Positions 11,268 through 24,800 of a stretch of DNA of 64,000 bases are shown piece by piece. The notes beneath the pieces are model-generated. The model was not told where the DNA came from. It worked only from the letters and a program-made list of their open reading frames with translations, and ran no database searches. Each line of letters opens with the position of its first letter. Position 1 is the first letter of the stretch. Origin of the DNA: Doris montereyensis (lineage: Eukaryota > Mollusca > Gastropoda > Nudibranchia > Dorididae); assembly GCA_037039925.1 (NCBI GenBank), contig JAXRKP010000552.1, positions 132,001 to 196,000 of the forward strand. Reading direction: 5' to 3'. A program made the position numbers and the translations under genes.

Positions 11268-14110
11268 CGGCCAGTGGACAGGTAAGCACCTGATCCCACC
11301 TTGCACGAGTCTCCTGCTGCCTTGCAGGTCGGTCTTGGCTGACCAAAGGCTAAGGGAGTTAACCCTGACAAAAAATAACAACTTGCTGCCTTGCAGGCTG
11401 GTCTTGAATGACCAAAGGCTAAGGGAGTTAACCCTGACAGAAAATAACAAGGCCTGGTAGGGGGGCACAAGGTGGCAGCCCCACCATCTACCTAGGGTAC
11501 AGTGGGCTAATCCCCTGCTTATCCGAAACCTAACTGATGCAGAGAAATAAATATAATGTAACTGGCTTGACCTTTCAACGACGAAAAACGGAAACGAACA
11601 CGGACTGTGATTTTTGGAACATGGAATGTTAGGGCAATGGAAAAGATTTAGAATTAGTTGAAGAAATGGAAAATTTCAAAGTAGACATTTTGGCTATTAC
11701 AGAAATAAAGAAAAAAGGACAAGGAATAGAAAATGTAGGACCAAATAATATTTTAATCTTCTCAGGAGTAGATGTCAAAGATAGAGCTAGAGCAGGAGTA
11801 GGTCTCCTAGTACATAAAAGCCACTAGAAAGCTGGAAATTTATAAGCCCACGACTATTAGAGTAAATATTAAACCAAAAGGATGAGAAATTAAATTATTA
11901 ATAACCTATGGACAAAACGAAGATGTCACTAAAGAAGAAAAAGAAACCTTCGAAAAGATTTACAAATAGCTGCAGAGAATCTTAAACACAAACAGGAACT
12001 AATGCTTTTAGTTTTAGGAGATTTAAACGCTAGAGTAGACAACAATATAGAAACATCAGGTGGAATAATAGGTAAAGATGAAGAGACTTCTCCAAATGGA
12101 AAGACTAATAGATTTTTGCCTAAAGAATAATATGAAAATAGTCAACACCTTCTTTCCTCAAAGATATCCACAAATATACAAGAGTAAATGAAGACGGGTG
12201 TGAAAAGTTAATCATAGACTACATAATAGTTAGCAGCTCCCTTTTTTTACAGTACATTGGATGCAAGAGCAAACAGAGGAGCAGAAATATTTAGTGATCA
12301 TCACCTAGTGATTGCCAAAATGAGATTGCTGACTGAAGAAAACAGAAAAGGAATAAGAAGAAGGCTACTAAACTCAAAATAGAGGAACTAACTAAACCAG
12401 TAGTAACACAGGTATACCAATCTAGGATAAAAAGATTTATCAGTGAAAGACAGATGGATCTGAATGATAGCACAATAGAAGAAAAGCGGCAGTTGTATAA
12501 AGAAACACTCCTCAGTTGTACTGAATAGGTCTGTGGTAGGAAACAAATTAAAGGAGATGGGAAAAGAACAGCATGGTGGAATGAGAATGTCAAAACTAAG
12601 ATCAAAGAAAAGAAGGATGCCTGGAAGAAATACTTGCAAACAAAGAGACCAGAGGATAGGATAGATTAAGTGAATAAAAGAACTGTCACCAAAGAAGAAG
12701 TTAGGAAAGCAAAACAGGAACAATGGGAAGAGTTTGGACAAAAACTTCAAGAAAGCTATCAAGGAAATCGTAAGTCATAAGCTGTTCTGGGGGCAATGAA
12801 GGGCATGAGAAGGACCAAAGCATGCCCAATATGACAAATTAAGAATGCCAAAGGAAAAATAATGAAAGAAGACAGCGAAATCATAGAAACATGGAGAAAG
12901 CATTTTCACCAATTACATAATCCCTCCAGAACGTATGAAACAAGGAGTGAAGATCAATTAGTAACAAGTAATCCAGAGAAGACAGCTGAAGATGTAGATA
13001 TATCAATGGAAGAAATCCAAACAGCTATAGGAAAAGTGAAATTAGGAAAAGCCCCAAGAGCAGATCAAGTTTATCCAGAAATGATTAAAAACCAAGGGAG
13101 AGAGGCAGACATTGAGACAAACTACTACATGCAATATGCCAACAAGGGAGTAAGACAAGGTTTTGTCCTAAGTCCTCTTTTGTTTATCACATTTATGGAT
13201 TCAGTCGCAAAGGCATCCTCAAAAATGAAGAAAATGAATGTAGGTATGTGTGGAAGCTCAAACCAGTAAATATATCAATGCTTTCATTTGCCGATGATTT
13301 AGTAGTTTGGAAAATCAGAAAATGACATTTAGTCGAATATCAACATTATGAACAATGAACTAAAATAAAAGAGGAATGAGAGTAAATGCAAAGAAAACCA
13401 AAACAATGCTAGTAACTTGGGAAGCTAAAACACAAAATCTTAAATTGAGCAGGGAGAATTTAGAACAAGTTCAAAGCTACAATTACCTAGGAGTAATGAT
13501 TAACTCAGAAAGAAAACTAAGAGAAGAAATCAGCCAGAGAATCAAAATGGCAAGTGCAATATATAATCATCAAGGAAAGGTATTTGTAGGTAAGCAAGAA
13601 TTGTCAACAAAAACCAAAATGGCAGTATTACAATACAGTTTATTGTCCTACTCTCCTCTATGGCAGCGAAACATGGACCTTAGACCGTAGAGAATACAGT
13701 AGAGTACAGGCAGCTGAAATGAAATATCTAAGAATAGTAAGGAAAACGAAAAGAGACAAAATCAAAAACACAACAATAAGAGATCAAACCAAAGCAGATG
13801 GCATAAAAACAAATCAATTGAGATGGTTTGGGCATGTAAAGAGAATGAATGACAAGAAAATAGCTAAATCAGTATAGTGCTAAAGCCAGTAAAGCCCAAG
13901 GTAAAAGACCAAAGGCAGATCTCGGAGAAAATGGGAAGAAGATATAAAAGGCATTGAACCAAAGAAATTTAACGTTTTTGGAAGGAAACAGAAAATGCCA
14001 GGATAGGGCATCCTGGAGAAATATCATCTCGGGCATCTGAACCCATACACCGAAAGGTAGAATGGGAACTGATAACGAAAGAAAGAAAATCAACCTATGT
14101 TGACAAATGA
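11268..14110 (+). mobile_element. LINE-A copy 2, nearly full length but decayed
   Basis: 5' region 11268-11540 carries the tandem block with GGCTAAGGGAGTTAACCCTG. The endonuclease runs from about 11600 (TWNVRAM-like, then DILAITEI, GVDVKDRARAGVGLLVHK) to about 12100 (GDLNARVDNN). A linker with the WWNE-like segment is near 12560. Reverse transcriptase parts are KVKLGKAPRADQVYPEMIK (about 13035-13090), KGVRQGFVLSPLLF (about 13144-13185) and SFADDLVVW (about 13285-13311). The C-terminal region includes YNYLGVMI, YGSETWTLDRRE after a frame change, and RWFGHVKRM. The RT segment between PEMIK and the GVRQG motif is largely deleted, removing the first catalytic aspartate region. Many stops and frameshifts: inactive. 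The 3' end is near 14110. Confidence 0.9.
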
Positions 14111-16622
14111 TAAATAACACTAACAGTTCCACAGGCTCTTATTCCTGCTTCTTTGAGCTCTTTATAAATACAAAGCAAGAGAGATGTGTAGTAACTGTCC
14201 ATGAAAACGACGTGACCTTTCATTTCAAAGCCGTCAAGCAATTCTCTCACTGCTCTGTCGCTAAAACTGCGTGTAGTGTCAGGTGTCTCCTGCCTTTCAG
14301 TATAAATTTTGGCTTTCACTTCTAGGTAAAAGTGACTGCTAAAACGAAAACTTGGAAACCCCATTTCGTTGGTTTGGCTGGGAGATATCGCTTCATATGA
14401 ACCCGGCCCTTGAATTTAACCATGGATTCATCAATCGCAATTTCACGGCCGGGCTAAAATATTCCATGAATGTAGGAAATATTATGTCTAGCAGAGGCTG
14501 TATTTTGAATAAAGGGTTGTATCCCTCATTGCCTCTCTCTATTCTTTGGGAATTATCATTGAAATGAAAAAAGCCAAGGATAATTTGGTACCAATTTCAC
14601 AACAAACCTAAAACTTGTCCGCAATCCGTTTTGTTAATCCAAAAAGTAGTGTCCCAACAATCTGGATTGGAGGGGTTGACACACATCCCCATGGCCATTT
14701 GCACTTGCAGTCCATTTGTGTCCGTACATCTGTGTGTCAGTAGTGTGTTAGTTGCTCTTACTATCATCAGATTAATGGCTTCATCTGAGAAGGAAAGTTT
14801 GAAATAGTCAACTAGTGAAAAGTTTGAAATAGTCAACAAGTGAAAAGTTTGAAATAGTCAACAGGTGAAAGGTGAAAAGTTTGAAATAGTCAATTAGTGA
14901 AAAGTTTGAAATAGTCAATTAGTGAAAAGTTTGAAATAGTCAATTAGTGAAAAGTTTGAAATAGTCAACTGGTGAAAAGTTTGAAATAGTCAACTAGTGA
15001 AAAGTTTGAAATAGTCAACTGGTGAAAAGTTTGAAATAGTCAACAAGTGAAAAGTTTGAAATAGTCAACAGGTGAAAAGTTTGAAATAGTCAACAAGTGA
15101 AAAGTTTGAAATAGTCAACAAGTGAAAAGTTTGAAAAGTTTGAAAAGTTTGAAAGTCAACAGGTGAAAAGTTTGAAATAGTCAATTGAAAAGTTTGAAAT
15201 AGTCAACTGGTGAAAAGTTTGAAATAGTCAACAGGTGAAAAGTTTGAAATAGTCAACTGGTGAAAAGTTTGAAATAGTCAACTGGTGAAAAGTTTGAAAT
15301 AGTCAACTGGTGAAAAATTTGAAATAGTCAACTGGTGAAAAGTTTGAAATAGTCAACTGGTGAAAATTTTGAAATAGTCAACCGGTGAAAAATTTGAAAT
15401 AGTCAAGTGGTGAAAAGTTTGAAATAGTCAACAGGTGAAAAGTTTGAAATAGTCAATTAGTGAAGTTTGAAATAGTCAATTAGTGAAAAGTTTGAAATAG
15501 TCAACAGGTGAAAAGTTTGAAAGTCAACAGGTGAAAAGTTTGAAATAGTCAACTGGTGAAAAATTTGAAATAGTCAACTGGTGAAAAGTTTGAAATAGTC
15601 AATTAGTGAAAAGTTTGAAATAGTCAATTAGTGAAAAGTTTGAAATAGTCAATTGGTGAAAAGTTTGAAATAGTCAACAGTGAAAAGTTAGAAACAGTGA
15701 ATTAGTGAAAAGTTTGAAATAGTCAATTAGTGAAAAGTTTGAAATAGTCAATTAGTGAAAAGTTTGAAATAGTCAATTAGTGAAAAGATTTGAAATAGTC
15801 AATTAGTGAAAAGTTTGAAATAGTCAACTAGTGAAAAGTTTGAAATAGTCAACTAGTGAAAAGTTTAAAATAGTCAACTAGTGAAAAGTTTAAAATAGTC
15901 AACAGGTGAAAAGTTTGAAATAGCCAACTAGTGAAAAGTTTGAAATAGTCAACTAGTGGAAAGTTTGAAATAGTCAACAGGTGAAAAGTTTGAAATAGTC
16001 AACAGGTGAAAAGTTTGAAATAGTCAATTAGTGAAAAGTTTGAAATAGTCAATTAGTGAAAAGTTTGAAATAGACAATTAGTGAAGTTTGAAATAGTCAA
16101 TTAGTGAAAAGTTTGAAATAGTCAACTAGTGAAAAGTTTGAAATAGTCAACTAGTGAAAAGTTTGAAATAGTCAATTAGTGAAAAGTTTGAAATAATCAA
16201 CTAGTGAAAAGTTTGAAATAGTCAACTAGTGAAAAGTTTGAAATAGTCAACAGGTGAAAAGTTTGAAATAATCAACTAGTGAAAAGTTTGAAATAGTCAA
16301 CAGGTGAAAAGTTTGAAATTGAAATAGTCAACTACTCAACTAGTGAAAAGTTTGAAAAAGTCAACTGGTGAAAAGTTTGAAATAGTCAACTAGTGAAATT
16401 TTGAAATAGTCAACTGTTGTTTCTATCCTCCTTTTCACACCACGCTCCCTTCCATTGTCACCTGCATTGTTTATGATTTGCTCGGCACTTTCGGTTCCGA
16501 CTCCAAACTGTCTGTAGCACTAGATCGAGCTGCGACACAATCATGATCATTTTCATCATCAAAATCAATATCAGAATCTGAGTCATCAACGTATGGATGA
16601 ATGTTCTCCTCCAAATCCATTG
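14100..16622 (-). pseudogene. piggyBac transposase pseudogene, split by an internal minisatellite
   Basis: The minus-strand start MDLEENIHPYVDDSDSDIDF at 16622 is the acidic N-terminus typical of piggyBac transposases. After a frameshift comes EQIINNAGDNGRERGVKRR and IETTVDYFK near 16410. The frame then enters a 25-bp array and resumes at 14810 with SFSDEAINLMIVRATNTLL. Further on are PGREIAIDESMVKFKGR (around 14450, with the catalytic DES), YLPAKPTKWGFQ (14380), a frameshift, then KAKIYTERQETPDTTR, GHVVFMDSYYTS (catalytic MD-YYTS) and ACGTVS to about 14120. Two catalytic aspartate motifs remain, but the frame is broken in several places and the C-terminal cysteine-rich end is missing where the LINE-A 3' end abuts. 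Clearly inactive. Confidence 0.88.
14815..16418. repeat. 25-bp minisatellite, about 60 units, grown from piggyBac coding DNA
   Basis: Unit GTGAAAAGTTTGAAATAGTC plus AACTA (variants AATTA, AACAG, AACTG). On the minus strand the unit includes GTTGACTATTTCAAACTT, which encodes VDYFKL, the residues present once at each boundary with the transposase frame. The 25-bp length is not a multiple of three, so expansion destroyed the frame. Some units lack four to nine bases (around 15140-15190 and 15466). Confidence 0.96.
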
Positions 16623-16911
16623 TAGTGGTCAAAATATTTAAATAACGGTGTCAATCGGCCTTAGCAGACTCAAAGGGGAGAAGAGAATGTTGCCAAGTCG
16701 AGCCTTTACTCAGTAAAGCAAATAACGCAATGTGAGAGTGTCGATCACCGGATCTTTAACATGAATTTTAATTTCAGCGGCTGTCAAAGTTGGCATGCAA
16801 ATTACAAAGGCAGCTACCGGAAATTTGATGGTAGTCGAAAGTAGCATGCAACTGCAAGGAGAGTTACTCTTAAATTCGACGATCGTCGAAAATGGCACGT
16901 AAAGTGTGAAG

Positions 16912-17180
16912 TAAATTTAGTCATATATGTTAATTCACATGTTTAGATAGATAACAAGGTTAAAGACAACGCATACATCTTCTGCTATCACAGTGTCACT
17001 ATACAATGAGAAGAATTACCACCGATCTGGGGAATAGCGTAATGTTAAATAAATCTAGTCATATATGTTGATTCACAAGTTTAGATAGACAACAACGATT
17101 AAAGTCAACGCTTACGTCTTCTGCTGTCACAGTGTCACTATACAATGAGAAAAATTACCCTCAATCTGGGAAATAGCGCA
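16912..17180. repeat. Direct duplication of about 134 bp
   Basis: The block beginning AAATTTAGTCATATATGTTA and ending near AATAGCGTAATG (16912-17045) is repeated with about 10 percent divergence at 17046-17180, including TCTTCTGCTRTCACAGTGTC and ACTATACAATGAGA. It lies upstream of the piggyBac start and may be the element's subterminal sequence; that is inference. Confidence 0.85.
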
Positions 17181-17269
17181 ATGCATCATGGGACAGATTG
17201 GCAGTAGGAGCTAAATGCCCCATTAGAATGATGATCGGCCGTTAAGCCAGTTCTAAGGTTATGGACCTA

Positions 17270-17400
17270 CAAGCAGCACCCATCAACCATCCACAAAATA
17301 GCAAGACAAAAGCTGGGTGGAAGAGTGAAAGGAAAGGAAAGAAGTAGGACCTACCAGTAGACTCGCCACCAACCACCCACTCCCAAATAAAGACATAAAA
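17270..17400 (+). repeat. Dispersed repeat family 4
   Basis: Contains AGTGAAAGGAAAGGAAAGAA and GTAGGACCTACCAGTAG, then CCACCAACCACCCAC, as in the other copies in this window. Confidence 0.6.
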
Positions 17401-18749
17401 CATAACAGAAGAAGTCTGCACACTCACTCATAAAGTCACTTCCATCTTCATACAATTGTTTAAATAAAAAATGAGACAGTAAGAAATCTCCATTAACGAA
17501 ACAGTTTATTTATTTGACAAAATCTTGTTCTGTGACTGATGTTCAGCGAGGCATGAAGTGAAAGCAAGACGATGGATCAGTTTGATGAAAGTTGAAAGAG
17601 TGGCAGTGACAGTCATAAGGTAGATAGGATATTGAGACAAAGTCAGCTTAAACCAGCAAAAAATGTCCATATATATTGCATGTCATAATGTTGTGTAAAG
17701 TAAATACTTATTTATCATAAAACATGAAAAAGTATAACTTAGTTTTAGACTCATGAATTTTTTTTTTTTTAAAACAAGCATTTGGGGAATCAAATTGACA
17801 TCCTTAAATATATTATTTAATCCTTTCCTGCCTAAGGGTCCTCCACAATTCTAATTCTAGTCAGTGTGCCTAACCCTCGCTTCCTAAGTTCCGGGTTCCT
17901 ATTCAGTCTGTGTGCCTAAACAAAGGGATGCAACTTTGACAAAAAGTAAACCTGTCTTAGTTCAAATTAATTTTAGTCTAAACGTCTTTCAATTTCAGTA
18001 GGCAGGAAAGAGTTCAAGACAAATATTACTTCCAGGACACTGCACGGCTAGTGACCAAATTTTCGTCGGCTCAATATCTTGGGCTGATCTTCATAACTGT
18101 TTCAAATTTGTGGATGAAATTTTTTTTTTTTTTTATTGAATTGAATAAAAAATCCCATTTCGGTTTCTTATGTTATTTATCCATAATTATACCTTCATAT
18201 TCACACAACACTATAGAAAATTCATCAGAAATCAGGAAATATCCCATAAATTTTGCTTTAGGATGCATTGTTCACTTTCAATCTATTTTCCACAATCGAT
18301 AATACTAAAACTTTTCTCAAAGTATTCTTGACCCCCCCCCCCCCCCCCCCCCAAACTCCCATCCAAATCCAAGGCACAATGAGCAAATATTGAGTAGACA
18401 TTTTCAGACGAGAAACAGTGCAAAGTAATTTGATTACATAATTAACGATGAGTGATGGACTAGTGATTAGAGTTTGTGTAAAATGAAGTTCTGTACAAAT
18501 GGATAATAAATCATAAACAAACAAAAACCTGTACATGATGAAATTAATATTGTTTTTGTACATTGCCGATTCTCTGAATCTCTGAACTTCAGTACTAACT
18601 AATAGTACAATCGGGGGAGATGATGCGCTGGAGTCGAACACATTCTGGCAGGCTTACACCGTAAAGTGAGATAACATCAAATAAACTGTACATAGGAACC
18701 AACGCGAGCGCTTGCACAGCCATAGACAGAAGTCTTGTCATTCTTCAAA
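17401..18749. other. CDK1 downstream region and probable 3' UTR
   Basis: CDK1 reads on the minus strand, so its 3' UTR extends leftward from 18749. A minus-strand AATAAA is present at 18132-18137 (within a T-rich tract), with another at 17505-17510; either could be the poly(A) signal. A run of about 22 C lies at 18331-18352. Nothing else was recognised. Confidence 0.45.
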
Positions 18750-18875
18750 CTACCACATGTCTTGAGGAATGAAATTCCGAGCGGGCAAAGAGGACTTGTC
18801 CAAATCATCAAAATATTTGTGGACCAACATATCTTTTGCTGACATACGCTGGGCAGGGTCATAAATGAGCATTTT
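18750..18875 (-). CDS. CDK1: CDK1 exon 7 (C-terminus and stop)
   Basis: 126 nt from acceptor TTCCAG to the TAG stop. Encodes [34 protein letters not shown] and FIPQDMW. The tail after LPA is short and lineage-specific. Confidence 0.95.
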   Translation of the reverse strand, partial: KMLIYDPAQRMSAKDMLVHKYFDDLDKSSLPARNFIPQDMW

Positions 18876-21800
18876 CTGGAAATAAATAAAAGTGAAAGAA
18901 TAAAACGTAAGTGAAAAGATGAAACAAAAAAAAACAAGATTATAAGTAAACAATTGTTTCAATGCAAATTACTTTGTGATGATTCAGTAGACAATGAAAA
19001 GTGTCTGGCTAGTAAACCATTTAGCTGAACACAAAGCCAACAAACTTTTTAAATATTGAAATTAACTCTGCCCACCACATGTGGTGATCTCAGGGGGAAT
19101 TAAGAGGAAACAGCAATATGGAAGATAAGTGAAAGGAAAGAAATATCACCTACTAGCAGGTCTTTGTTTCAGTGAAACTTTACCCCATCCACCATATACA
19201 GTGATCTCAGGGTGGGTTAAAAGGAAACCAGAGCTGCCAACACAAGGAATATGAAAACAGTAACCCTAGTCTTAAAAACCAGTATTTTCTGATAGTCAGT
19301 TGGACTTATTTGCTTGCTTTATTGAATTTTACTCAGTCCACCATATGCATTGGGTGGCTGAGTGCTTAGACTGCTGGACACGGAATCACAAAAGAATTCC
19401 AGATCGACAAAACAAATCACAAGCAACACCAATCATAAACGAGAGAAAAAAAAACAAAACAAAAAACCTCCACATTGAACAGCCTTTCTCAGTTAAAAAA
19501 ACAGACACCTGAACCCAGGTTCAAAAACTAACAAATTGCGGGTTCCTGTAACATTTGGCAGCTCAAAGAAATAGCAAGGTAAAAGATAAATGAAAGAGTG
19601 AAAGGGAAGAAGAAAAACTTATTAGTAGCACCCACCACCCACCAGCATATCCGCCAACGAACACAATGCCAGTTAAGAGATGGTAACATTAACACAAAGA
19701 ATGGTAATAATAAATAATTACAATAATATCCAAGACCCAGATATCTACACATACGTTTTTCTTTATTACCGATTTCTATCATCGCCGCCAGATTTAGGGG
19801 AATTCGGTCTTGACCTCTCCACCAAAAGGTTGTGGGTTAAAGTTCCAACAGCTGAATTTTTTCTCCAGGTAGATGGATTGACACCTAGTCCATTATAGAT
19901 CAGAATGTTCTATGCACCTTTATGGTCCTCTGGCTGCTTATATGGCAGTCTGGGGAAAATAAAAATCTTACCAAAACCCCCATATCACCTTAGTTGTAGA
20001 CGTGGGTAAATCAACTCAAATCACATTTTTGGAATCCATCTGTGACCCATCAGTTCTACTCCAGTTCTACTGCGTAGGGGCTTAAACCTACTCCACGGAA
20101 ATCTATGGTTGAATCCTAGCACTGGTTAATAATGGAAAACTCACACTCAACAGGTCCTTCCCCGATTTTTCCATCAATTTCACACTTTCCTCCAATCGAT
20201 ATGTTTTCCATTTGGGGAATGAAGGTTTATAATCTGGAAGCTCACTGACACCTTTCCAATTCTCATCAGTAGGAGTCGTCAAAGTTCTGAGGATAATAAA
20301 CAGGATTACAGAGAAATTAATTTTGATTTCCAGTAAACGTAACCCAGAAAATGTGAGTTGTAAATCTGAAATGTCATAATAACCACGCCATTCAGCAATA
20401 CTATCACATGCTCCATGTACTTTACAGACATGGCCCATGTAGCACATACAATTTTTCTTTATTATTGTAAAAGGTTGAGGTTTTCGACAACAATATTAAA
20501 TTTGATATGGTTACTCTAAAACACTTTTGTTAGATTTCTGGAACCAACTCGTGCATTTGCTATCTATCCCCTATACTTCCACATTAGTGACATGAGATTT
20601 CAGAACTCCAGACATTGTCAACGCAGACAAAAAGCATTTGCATCTGGTTGTCGAATGACCAGGTTTATTCTCAATCCATGGATGATAGTTTTCATAACAA
20701 GCCATGGCTCTTGAAAGTTTTGCTTGTATTTCAACATGATTGAAATATCAGGAACATTCAGATCTAGATCTATGAATCATCACCTTCTTTAGGGGATGAG
20801 ATCATAATGGCTGAAATCATTGAATGACCAGCTAGAACAATTCTTAACACCAATGGACATTAGAAACAAGTGAGACAGAGGCCAAGGGAACTTAGTATGC
20901 AGAATCAAAATAACAACCCTTTAAGCTCAATAACGCTTAGTCTGAAACGTCATTTTGAACATATTTGACAAGTCCTGAATAAAGCATATTTTTTTTAAAA
21001 AAAGTATATTGTTAGCTAGGGCTTGCAAGGCAGACCATCAATCATGTGTAAACAAACAGGGAGCTTTGCTTCTGAAAATTTCAAAAATCTTAGGAGAATT
21101 TTAAATTTTTTTTAAACAAAATATTATGAAAGACTACAAGACTTCTAAATTCAAATTTGTATCATAATTATCTGCATGATTAAAATAACCAATACCCAAA
21201 CTTCATCTGCATCCCAATACAAGGTTTGACAAATTTTGAAACTACATTTATTTAAATTGTGTCAGAACCTAAAACCTTTTCCGTGCCAATTTATAACTAA
21301 GAATTGAAAAACAATCACACCAATGAGTATGATACTCTTCTAGGCTCAGAGAGAACTTGATGAGTGACTTGAGGACCTAGGCTCAGAGAGAACTTGATGA
21401 GTGACCTGAGGACCAAATGTCTTTTTTATGGTGTGTGCTGAAGATCCTAATTCCATAATGTAATATATCGTAAAAGCAAAGTGCAGATTACCTAAAAATT
21501 CGAAAAAGTTGGTCAATTTCAGAGTCACCATGGAAGAGAGGTCGTTTAGTCACCATCTCAGCAAATATGCACCCTATGCTCCAAATATCAGCAGGCACAG
21601 AATATCTCTGGGATCCCAGCAAAATCTCTGGTGCTCTGTACCACAAAGTGACAACCTTTTATAGGAAAAGTAAAGAGTCAGAGTTATATTCTAATGGCCA
21701 AATTTTTTAACGTTTAATTGTTTCAGGAAGATGCATTGTTGAAGAGATGAAATTACTACACCTAAGAGGCCGTCCCCTTGGGAGTCAACAAGGCGCTCAA

Positions 21801-24800
21801 AGGAAAAGAAGGCGTTTCAACAAAATAATCAATTTGTAATAGTCATCTGTCAGACTCTTAGGCCTTGAGCTCGAGCTAAAAACAGGAGGGAGAAGAATGT
21901 TATAAGAAAGAGGGAGAACAAATAATTGTACATTTTAATAAAAATTTCATTCCTCTTTTTTCCTACTAAGCGATTGCATCAAAATTTAGAGCTAATTCAG
22001 TTTTAATCCAGACCATCGTCAGCCCATCAGTGAAAATCTACATGATTCTAGTTTGTATCAGTCTAATTTCGTTTGAATCCAGACTATCACCAGTCTTCTA
22101 TCAGTGAAAACATGATTCTAGTTCGTATCAGATACGACAGGACCTTTGATTTGGTCAAGATTTTCTGATCACAGTAACTGCTCTAAACTGCCACGTGCCG
22201 ATGCGGCCCGTAGATGTCAATCGTCTTGTTTCTCTGGTTGATGTTTCGTGCCAACATCAAAGAGCTTGGATAGGAGTGGCTAGCAGAGATTCTTGTATCT
22301 TCTAGGCCTGCAACAATACAATGAAATGTTCCAGATAGAAACAAACGTGGCGTCGTTGACAATCTAATATTGAATTTTCGTTTGGTTGCATGGAGTCTAT
22401 CAGACCATTTGAGCATTGCGACGGAAGAAAACACCAGCCTCTTAGCCGGTTGTTGAAACGGCCTCTTAGGCATGATAATTAAAGACAGGAAAGGTCTGTT
22501 GCATGGAAAAAGTGGCATCATATATGTAACCAATGTATTATCAACTTACCTCATGAGTGTAAACACGAACTGGAATACCAAATGCCCTTGCCAAACCAAA
22601 GTCAGCCAGTTTAATGACACCGTTGTCGTTAATCAGAAGGTTCTGAGGCTTTAGATCTCTGTGCAATATTCTTCTTTGATGGCAAAACAATATTCCCTCT
22701 GTGATTTGGTACAAGTAGCTCTGAAAACAAATGACATATGTTACTATTCTGGAGGGTACACAGGGCACTGAGCTCATATTATAGCACACTTTAGAAATCT
22801 GTTCTCACATTTTTTTATTTATTATATATTCCAGTATTATGCTTTCGGAGGGAACAAAAGTGTGCAAACTTTGAACTCTCATGTTTTCGACTATCGCTTT
22901 TAGACCTATTCTTTCAAGATGTGTAATGCTTTTATCTTAATCTGTCTACAATAAAATAAGGTGTAGACTGTAATTAAACGATAGTCTTAGATTTATGTGA
23001 CATTCTCATCAAAATTAAGGAGGACATTTGTGGGAAGAGAAGATACAAACAAATATTTTACAAGCAATGTTCCCACACATTTCCTTGATTGTCTATGATA
23101 GTTGATAGCCCTATCATTCACTAAAACATGCTAACAGTGCAAAAAATTGCTGGAAATCTATATCAGCGGTTCCAACCTTTTTGGCCCATGCACCCTTTCA
23201 CCATATATCAGAATGTCATTTACCCCTTCCCAAAATGTTCTGCCTCAAAAAGTTTGCAAATCTGTGGTCGTAATTCTTCTAAGTTGCCTCCTGTCTTGCG
23301 CTCATCTTTTCACAATCATTTTCTTCACACTACCATCTCCTGAGTGCATGACATCCCTTTAACCTATCACTGTCAATCATCTAAATTCTTCCGTTCTTCA
23401 TTATATTTGCCTTTCATCCCCCTGTAACTAGCCCTCTCCCCCTCTGTGCATGATCATATAAAACACACATGAAAATCACCCTCTCTCTTCCTTCTTACAC
23501 ACAACACAATCTCTCCCAGAGTCGAAATCAAGATTGCCGTGTCGAATATTGATACTCATACTAATTCCAGGGCATATTTCACAATTTCAAAAAAGGTACA
23601 GGAAATGTTAATTTCGATATCAAGAAATCGCCAAGCATAGATGACCGGAAATGTGTCAACTTAGAGTGACAACCCGTCATCCAAATACTGACTTGTTTCC
23701 CCAGTGTCAATAATAGTTCACGTGGACTTGTTTCCCTGTATTTGTCAATATTTCATTTCCCCTGATATTTTCCGCGATCAGGAAACAATGTTTTTGTTTA
23801 CCCTGATGCGCGTGAACCCTGTACAAGCCTAGTGATTAAAATTATGTAAATACCTATCATCATGTGCAATAAGGTCCCTTCAGGGTAGCAGTTAACTAAA
23901 TATTTCTTACCTTAATTAACTGGTCATCAAGGTACTGTCCTGGAGGAACCGAGTCGATGTATTTTTTAAGATCCATGGATAAAAATTCAAAGACTAGATA
24001 CAGTTTGCTTTCTTGCATAAGAACATCTTCAAGTCTGAAAAGGAAAGACAACATTACAGTAATAAGTGAGGTGTATGGCAATGATATATTTAATGTATTA
24101 TTAATTCATATTAATAATCATTCTTGATATTAATCATTTGTAACGTCTAATATGAGATTTGGGACAATGTCAATTAGATTCAAGTCAACCTGCATTATAA
24201 AATAACATGATATCTGTTATCAAGTGAACTTTTTTTGACACATCAAGGTTTCATTTCTGATATGGGGTGACTGAAAGTGGAAGCAAATTCCTAAAAACTC
24301 AAAAACTATTTAAAATTAAACAATTTGTTCCCAAAGAGTCCTTTTTATATTATACATGAAACCTCTCAAAGCGGGATTTGATGTGTACACAATGTCGCAA
24401 GTGCCAGTTCGCGACGACCATAAGCCAGACATCTATTAAGGTGTTAACCTTAAATGTTAACAATTTTCTGTGAGCTACTCAGGCTTTAAAGGCAGGCCTA
24501 GTAGCAGTCAGGATTAACATTTGTTTTAGGAGATTTGAGTAATTTGAGGAGAATTTACTTATATGACATACACAGAGCTAAAACAACTTACGCCAAAGAC
24601 GAAAGAGAACATAATATATATGTTGTGACCTATGTCAGGTGGCTGAGTCGTTAGGTTGCTGGACTTGGGATCATGAGGTTCGAATCCTAGCAAAGCTAGC
24701 CCCAACTTTATGTTCCTCAGGAAAGGCACTTAACACTCATTTCCCCACGACTAAGTTGTAAATGGGTACAAACACAAGCTTTGGCGTAAAAACATATGTT

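Noticed and set aside
24636..24700. Possible tRNA gene (A and B box-like motifs)
   Set aside because: The tRNA fold is incomplete and the same head with an unrelated 200-bp body recurs at 54391 and 55674, so it is a SINE.
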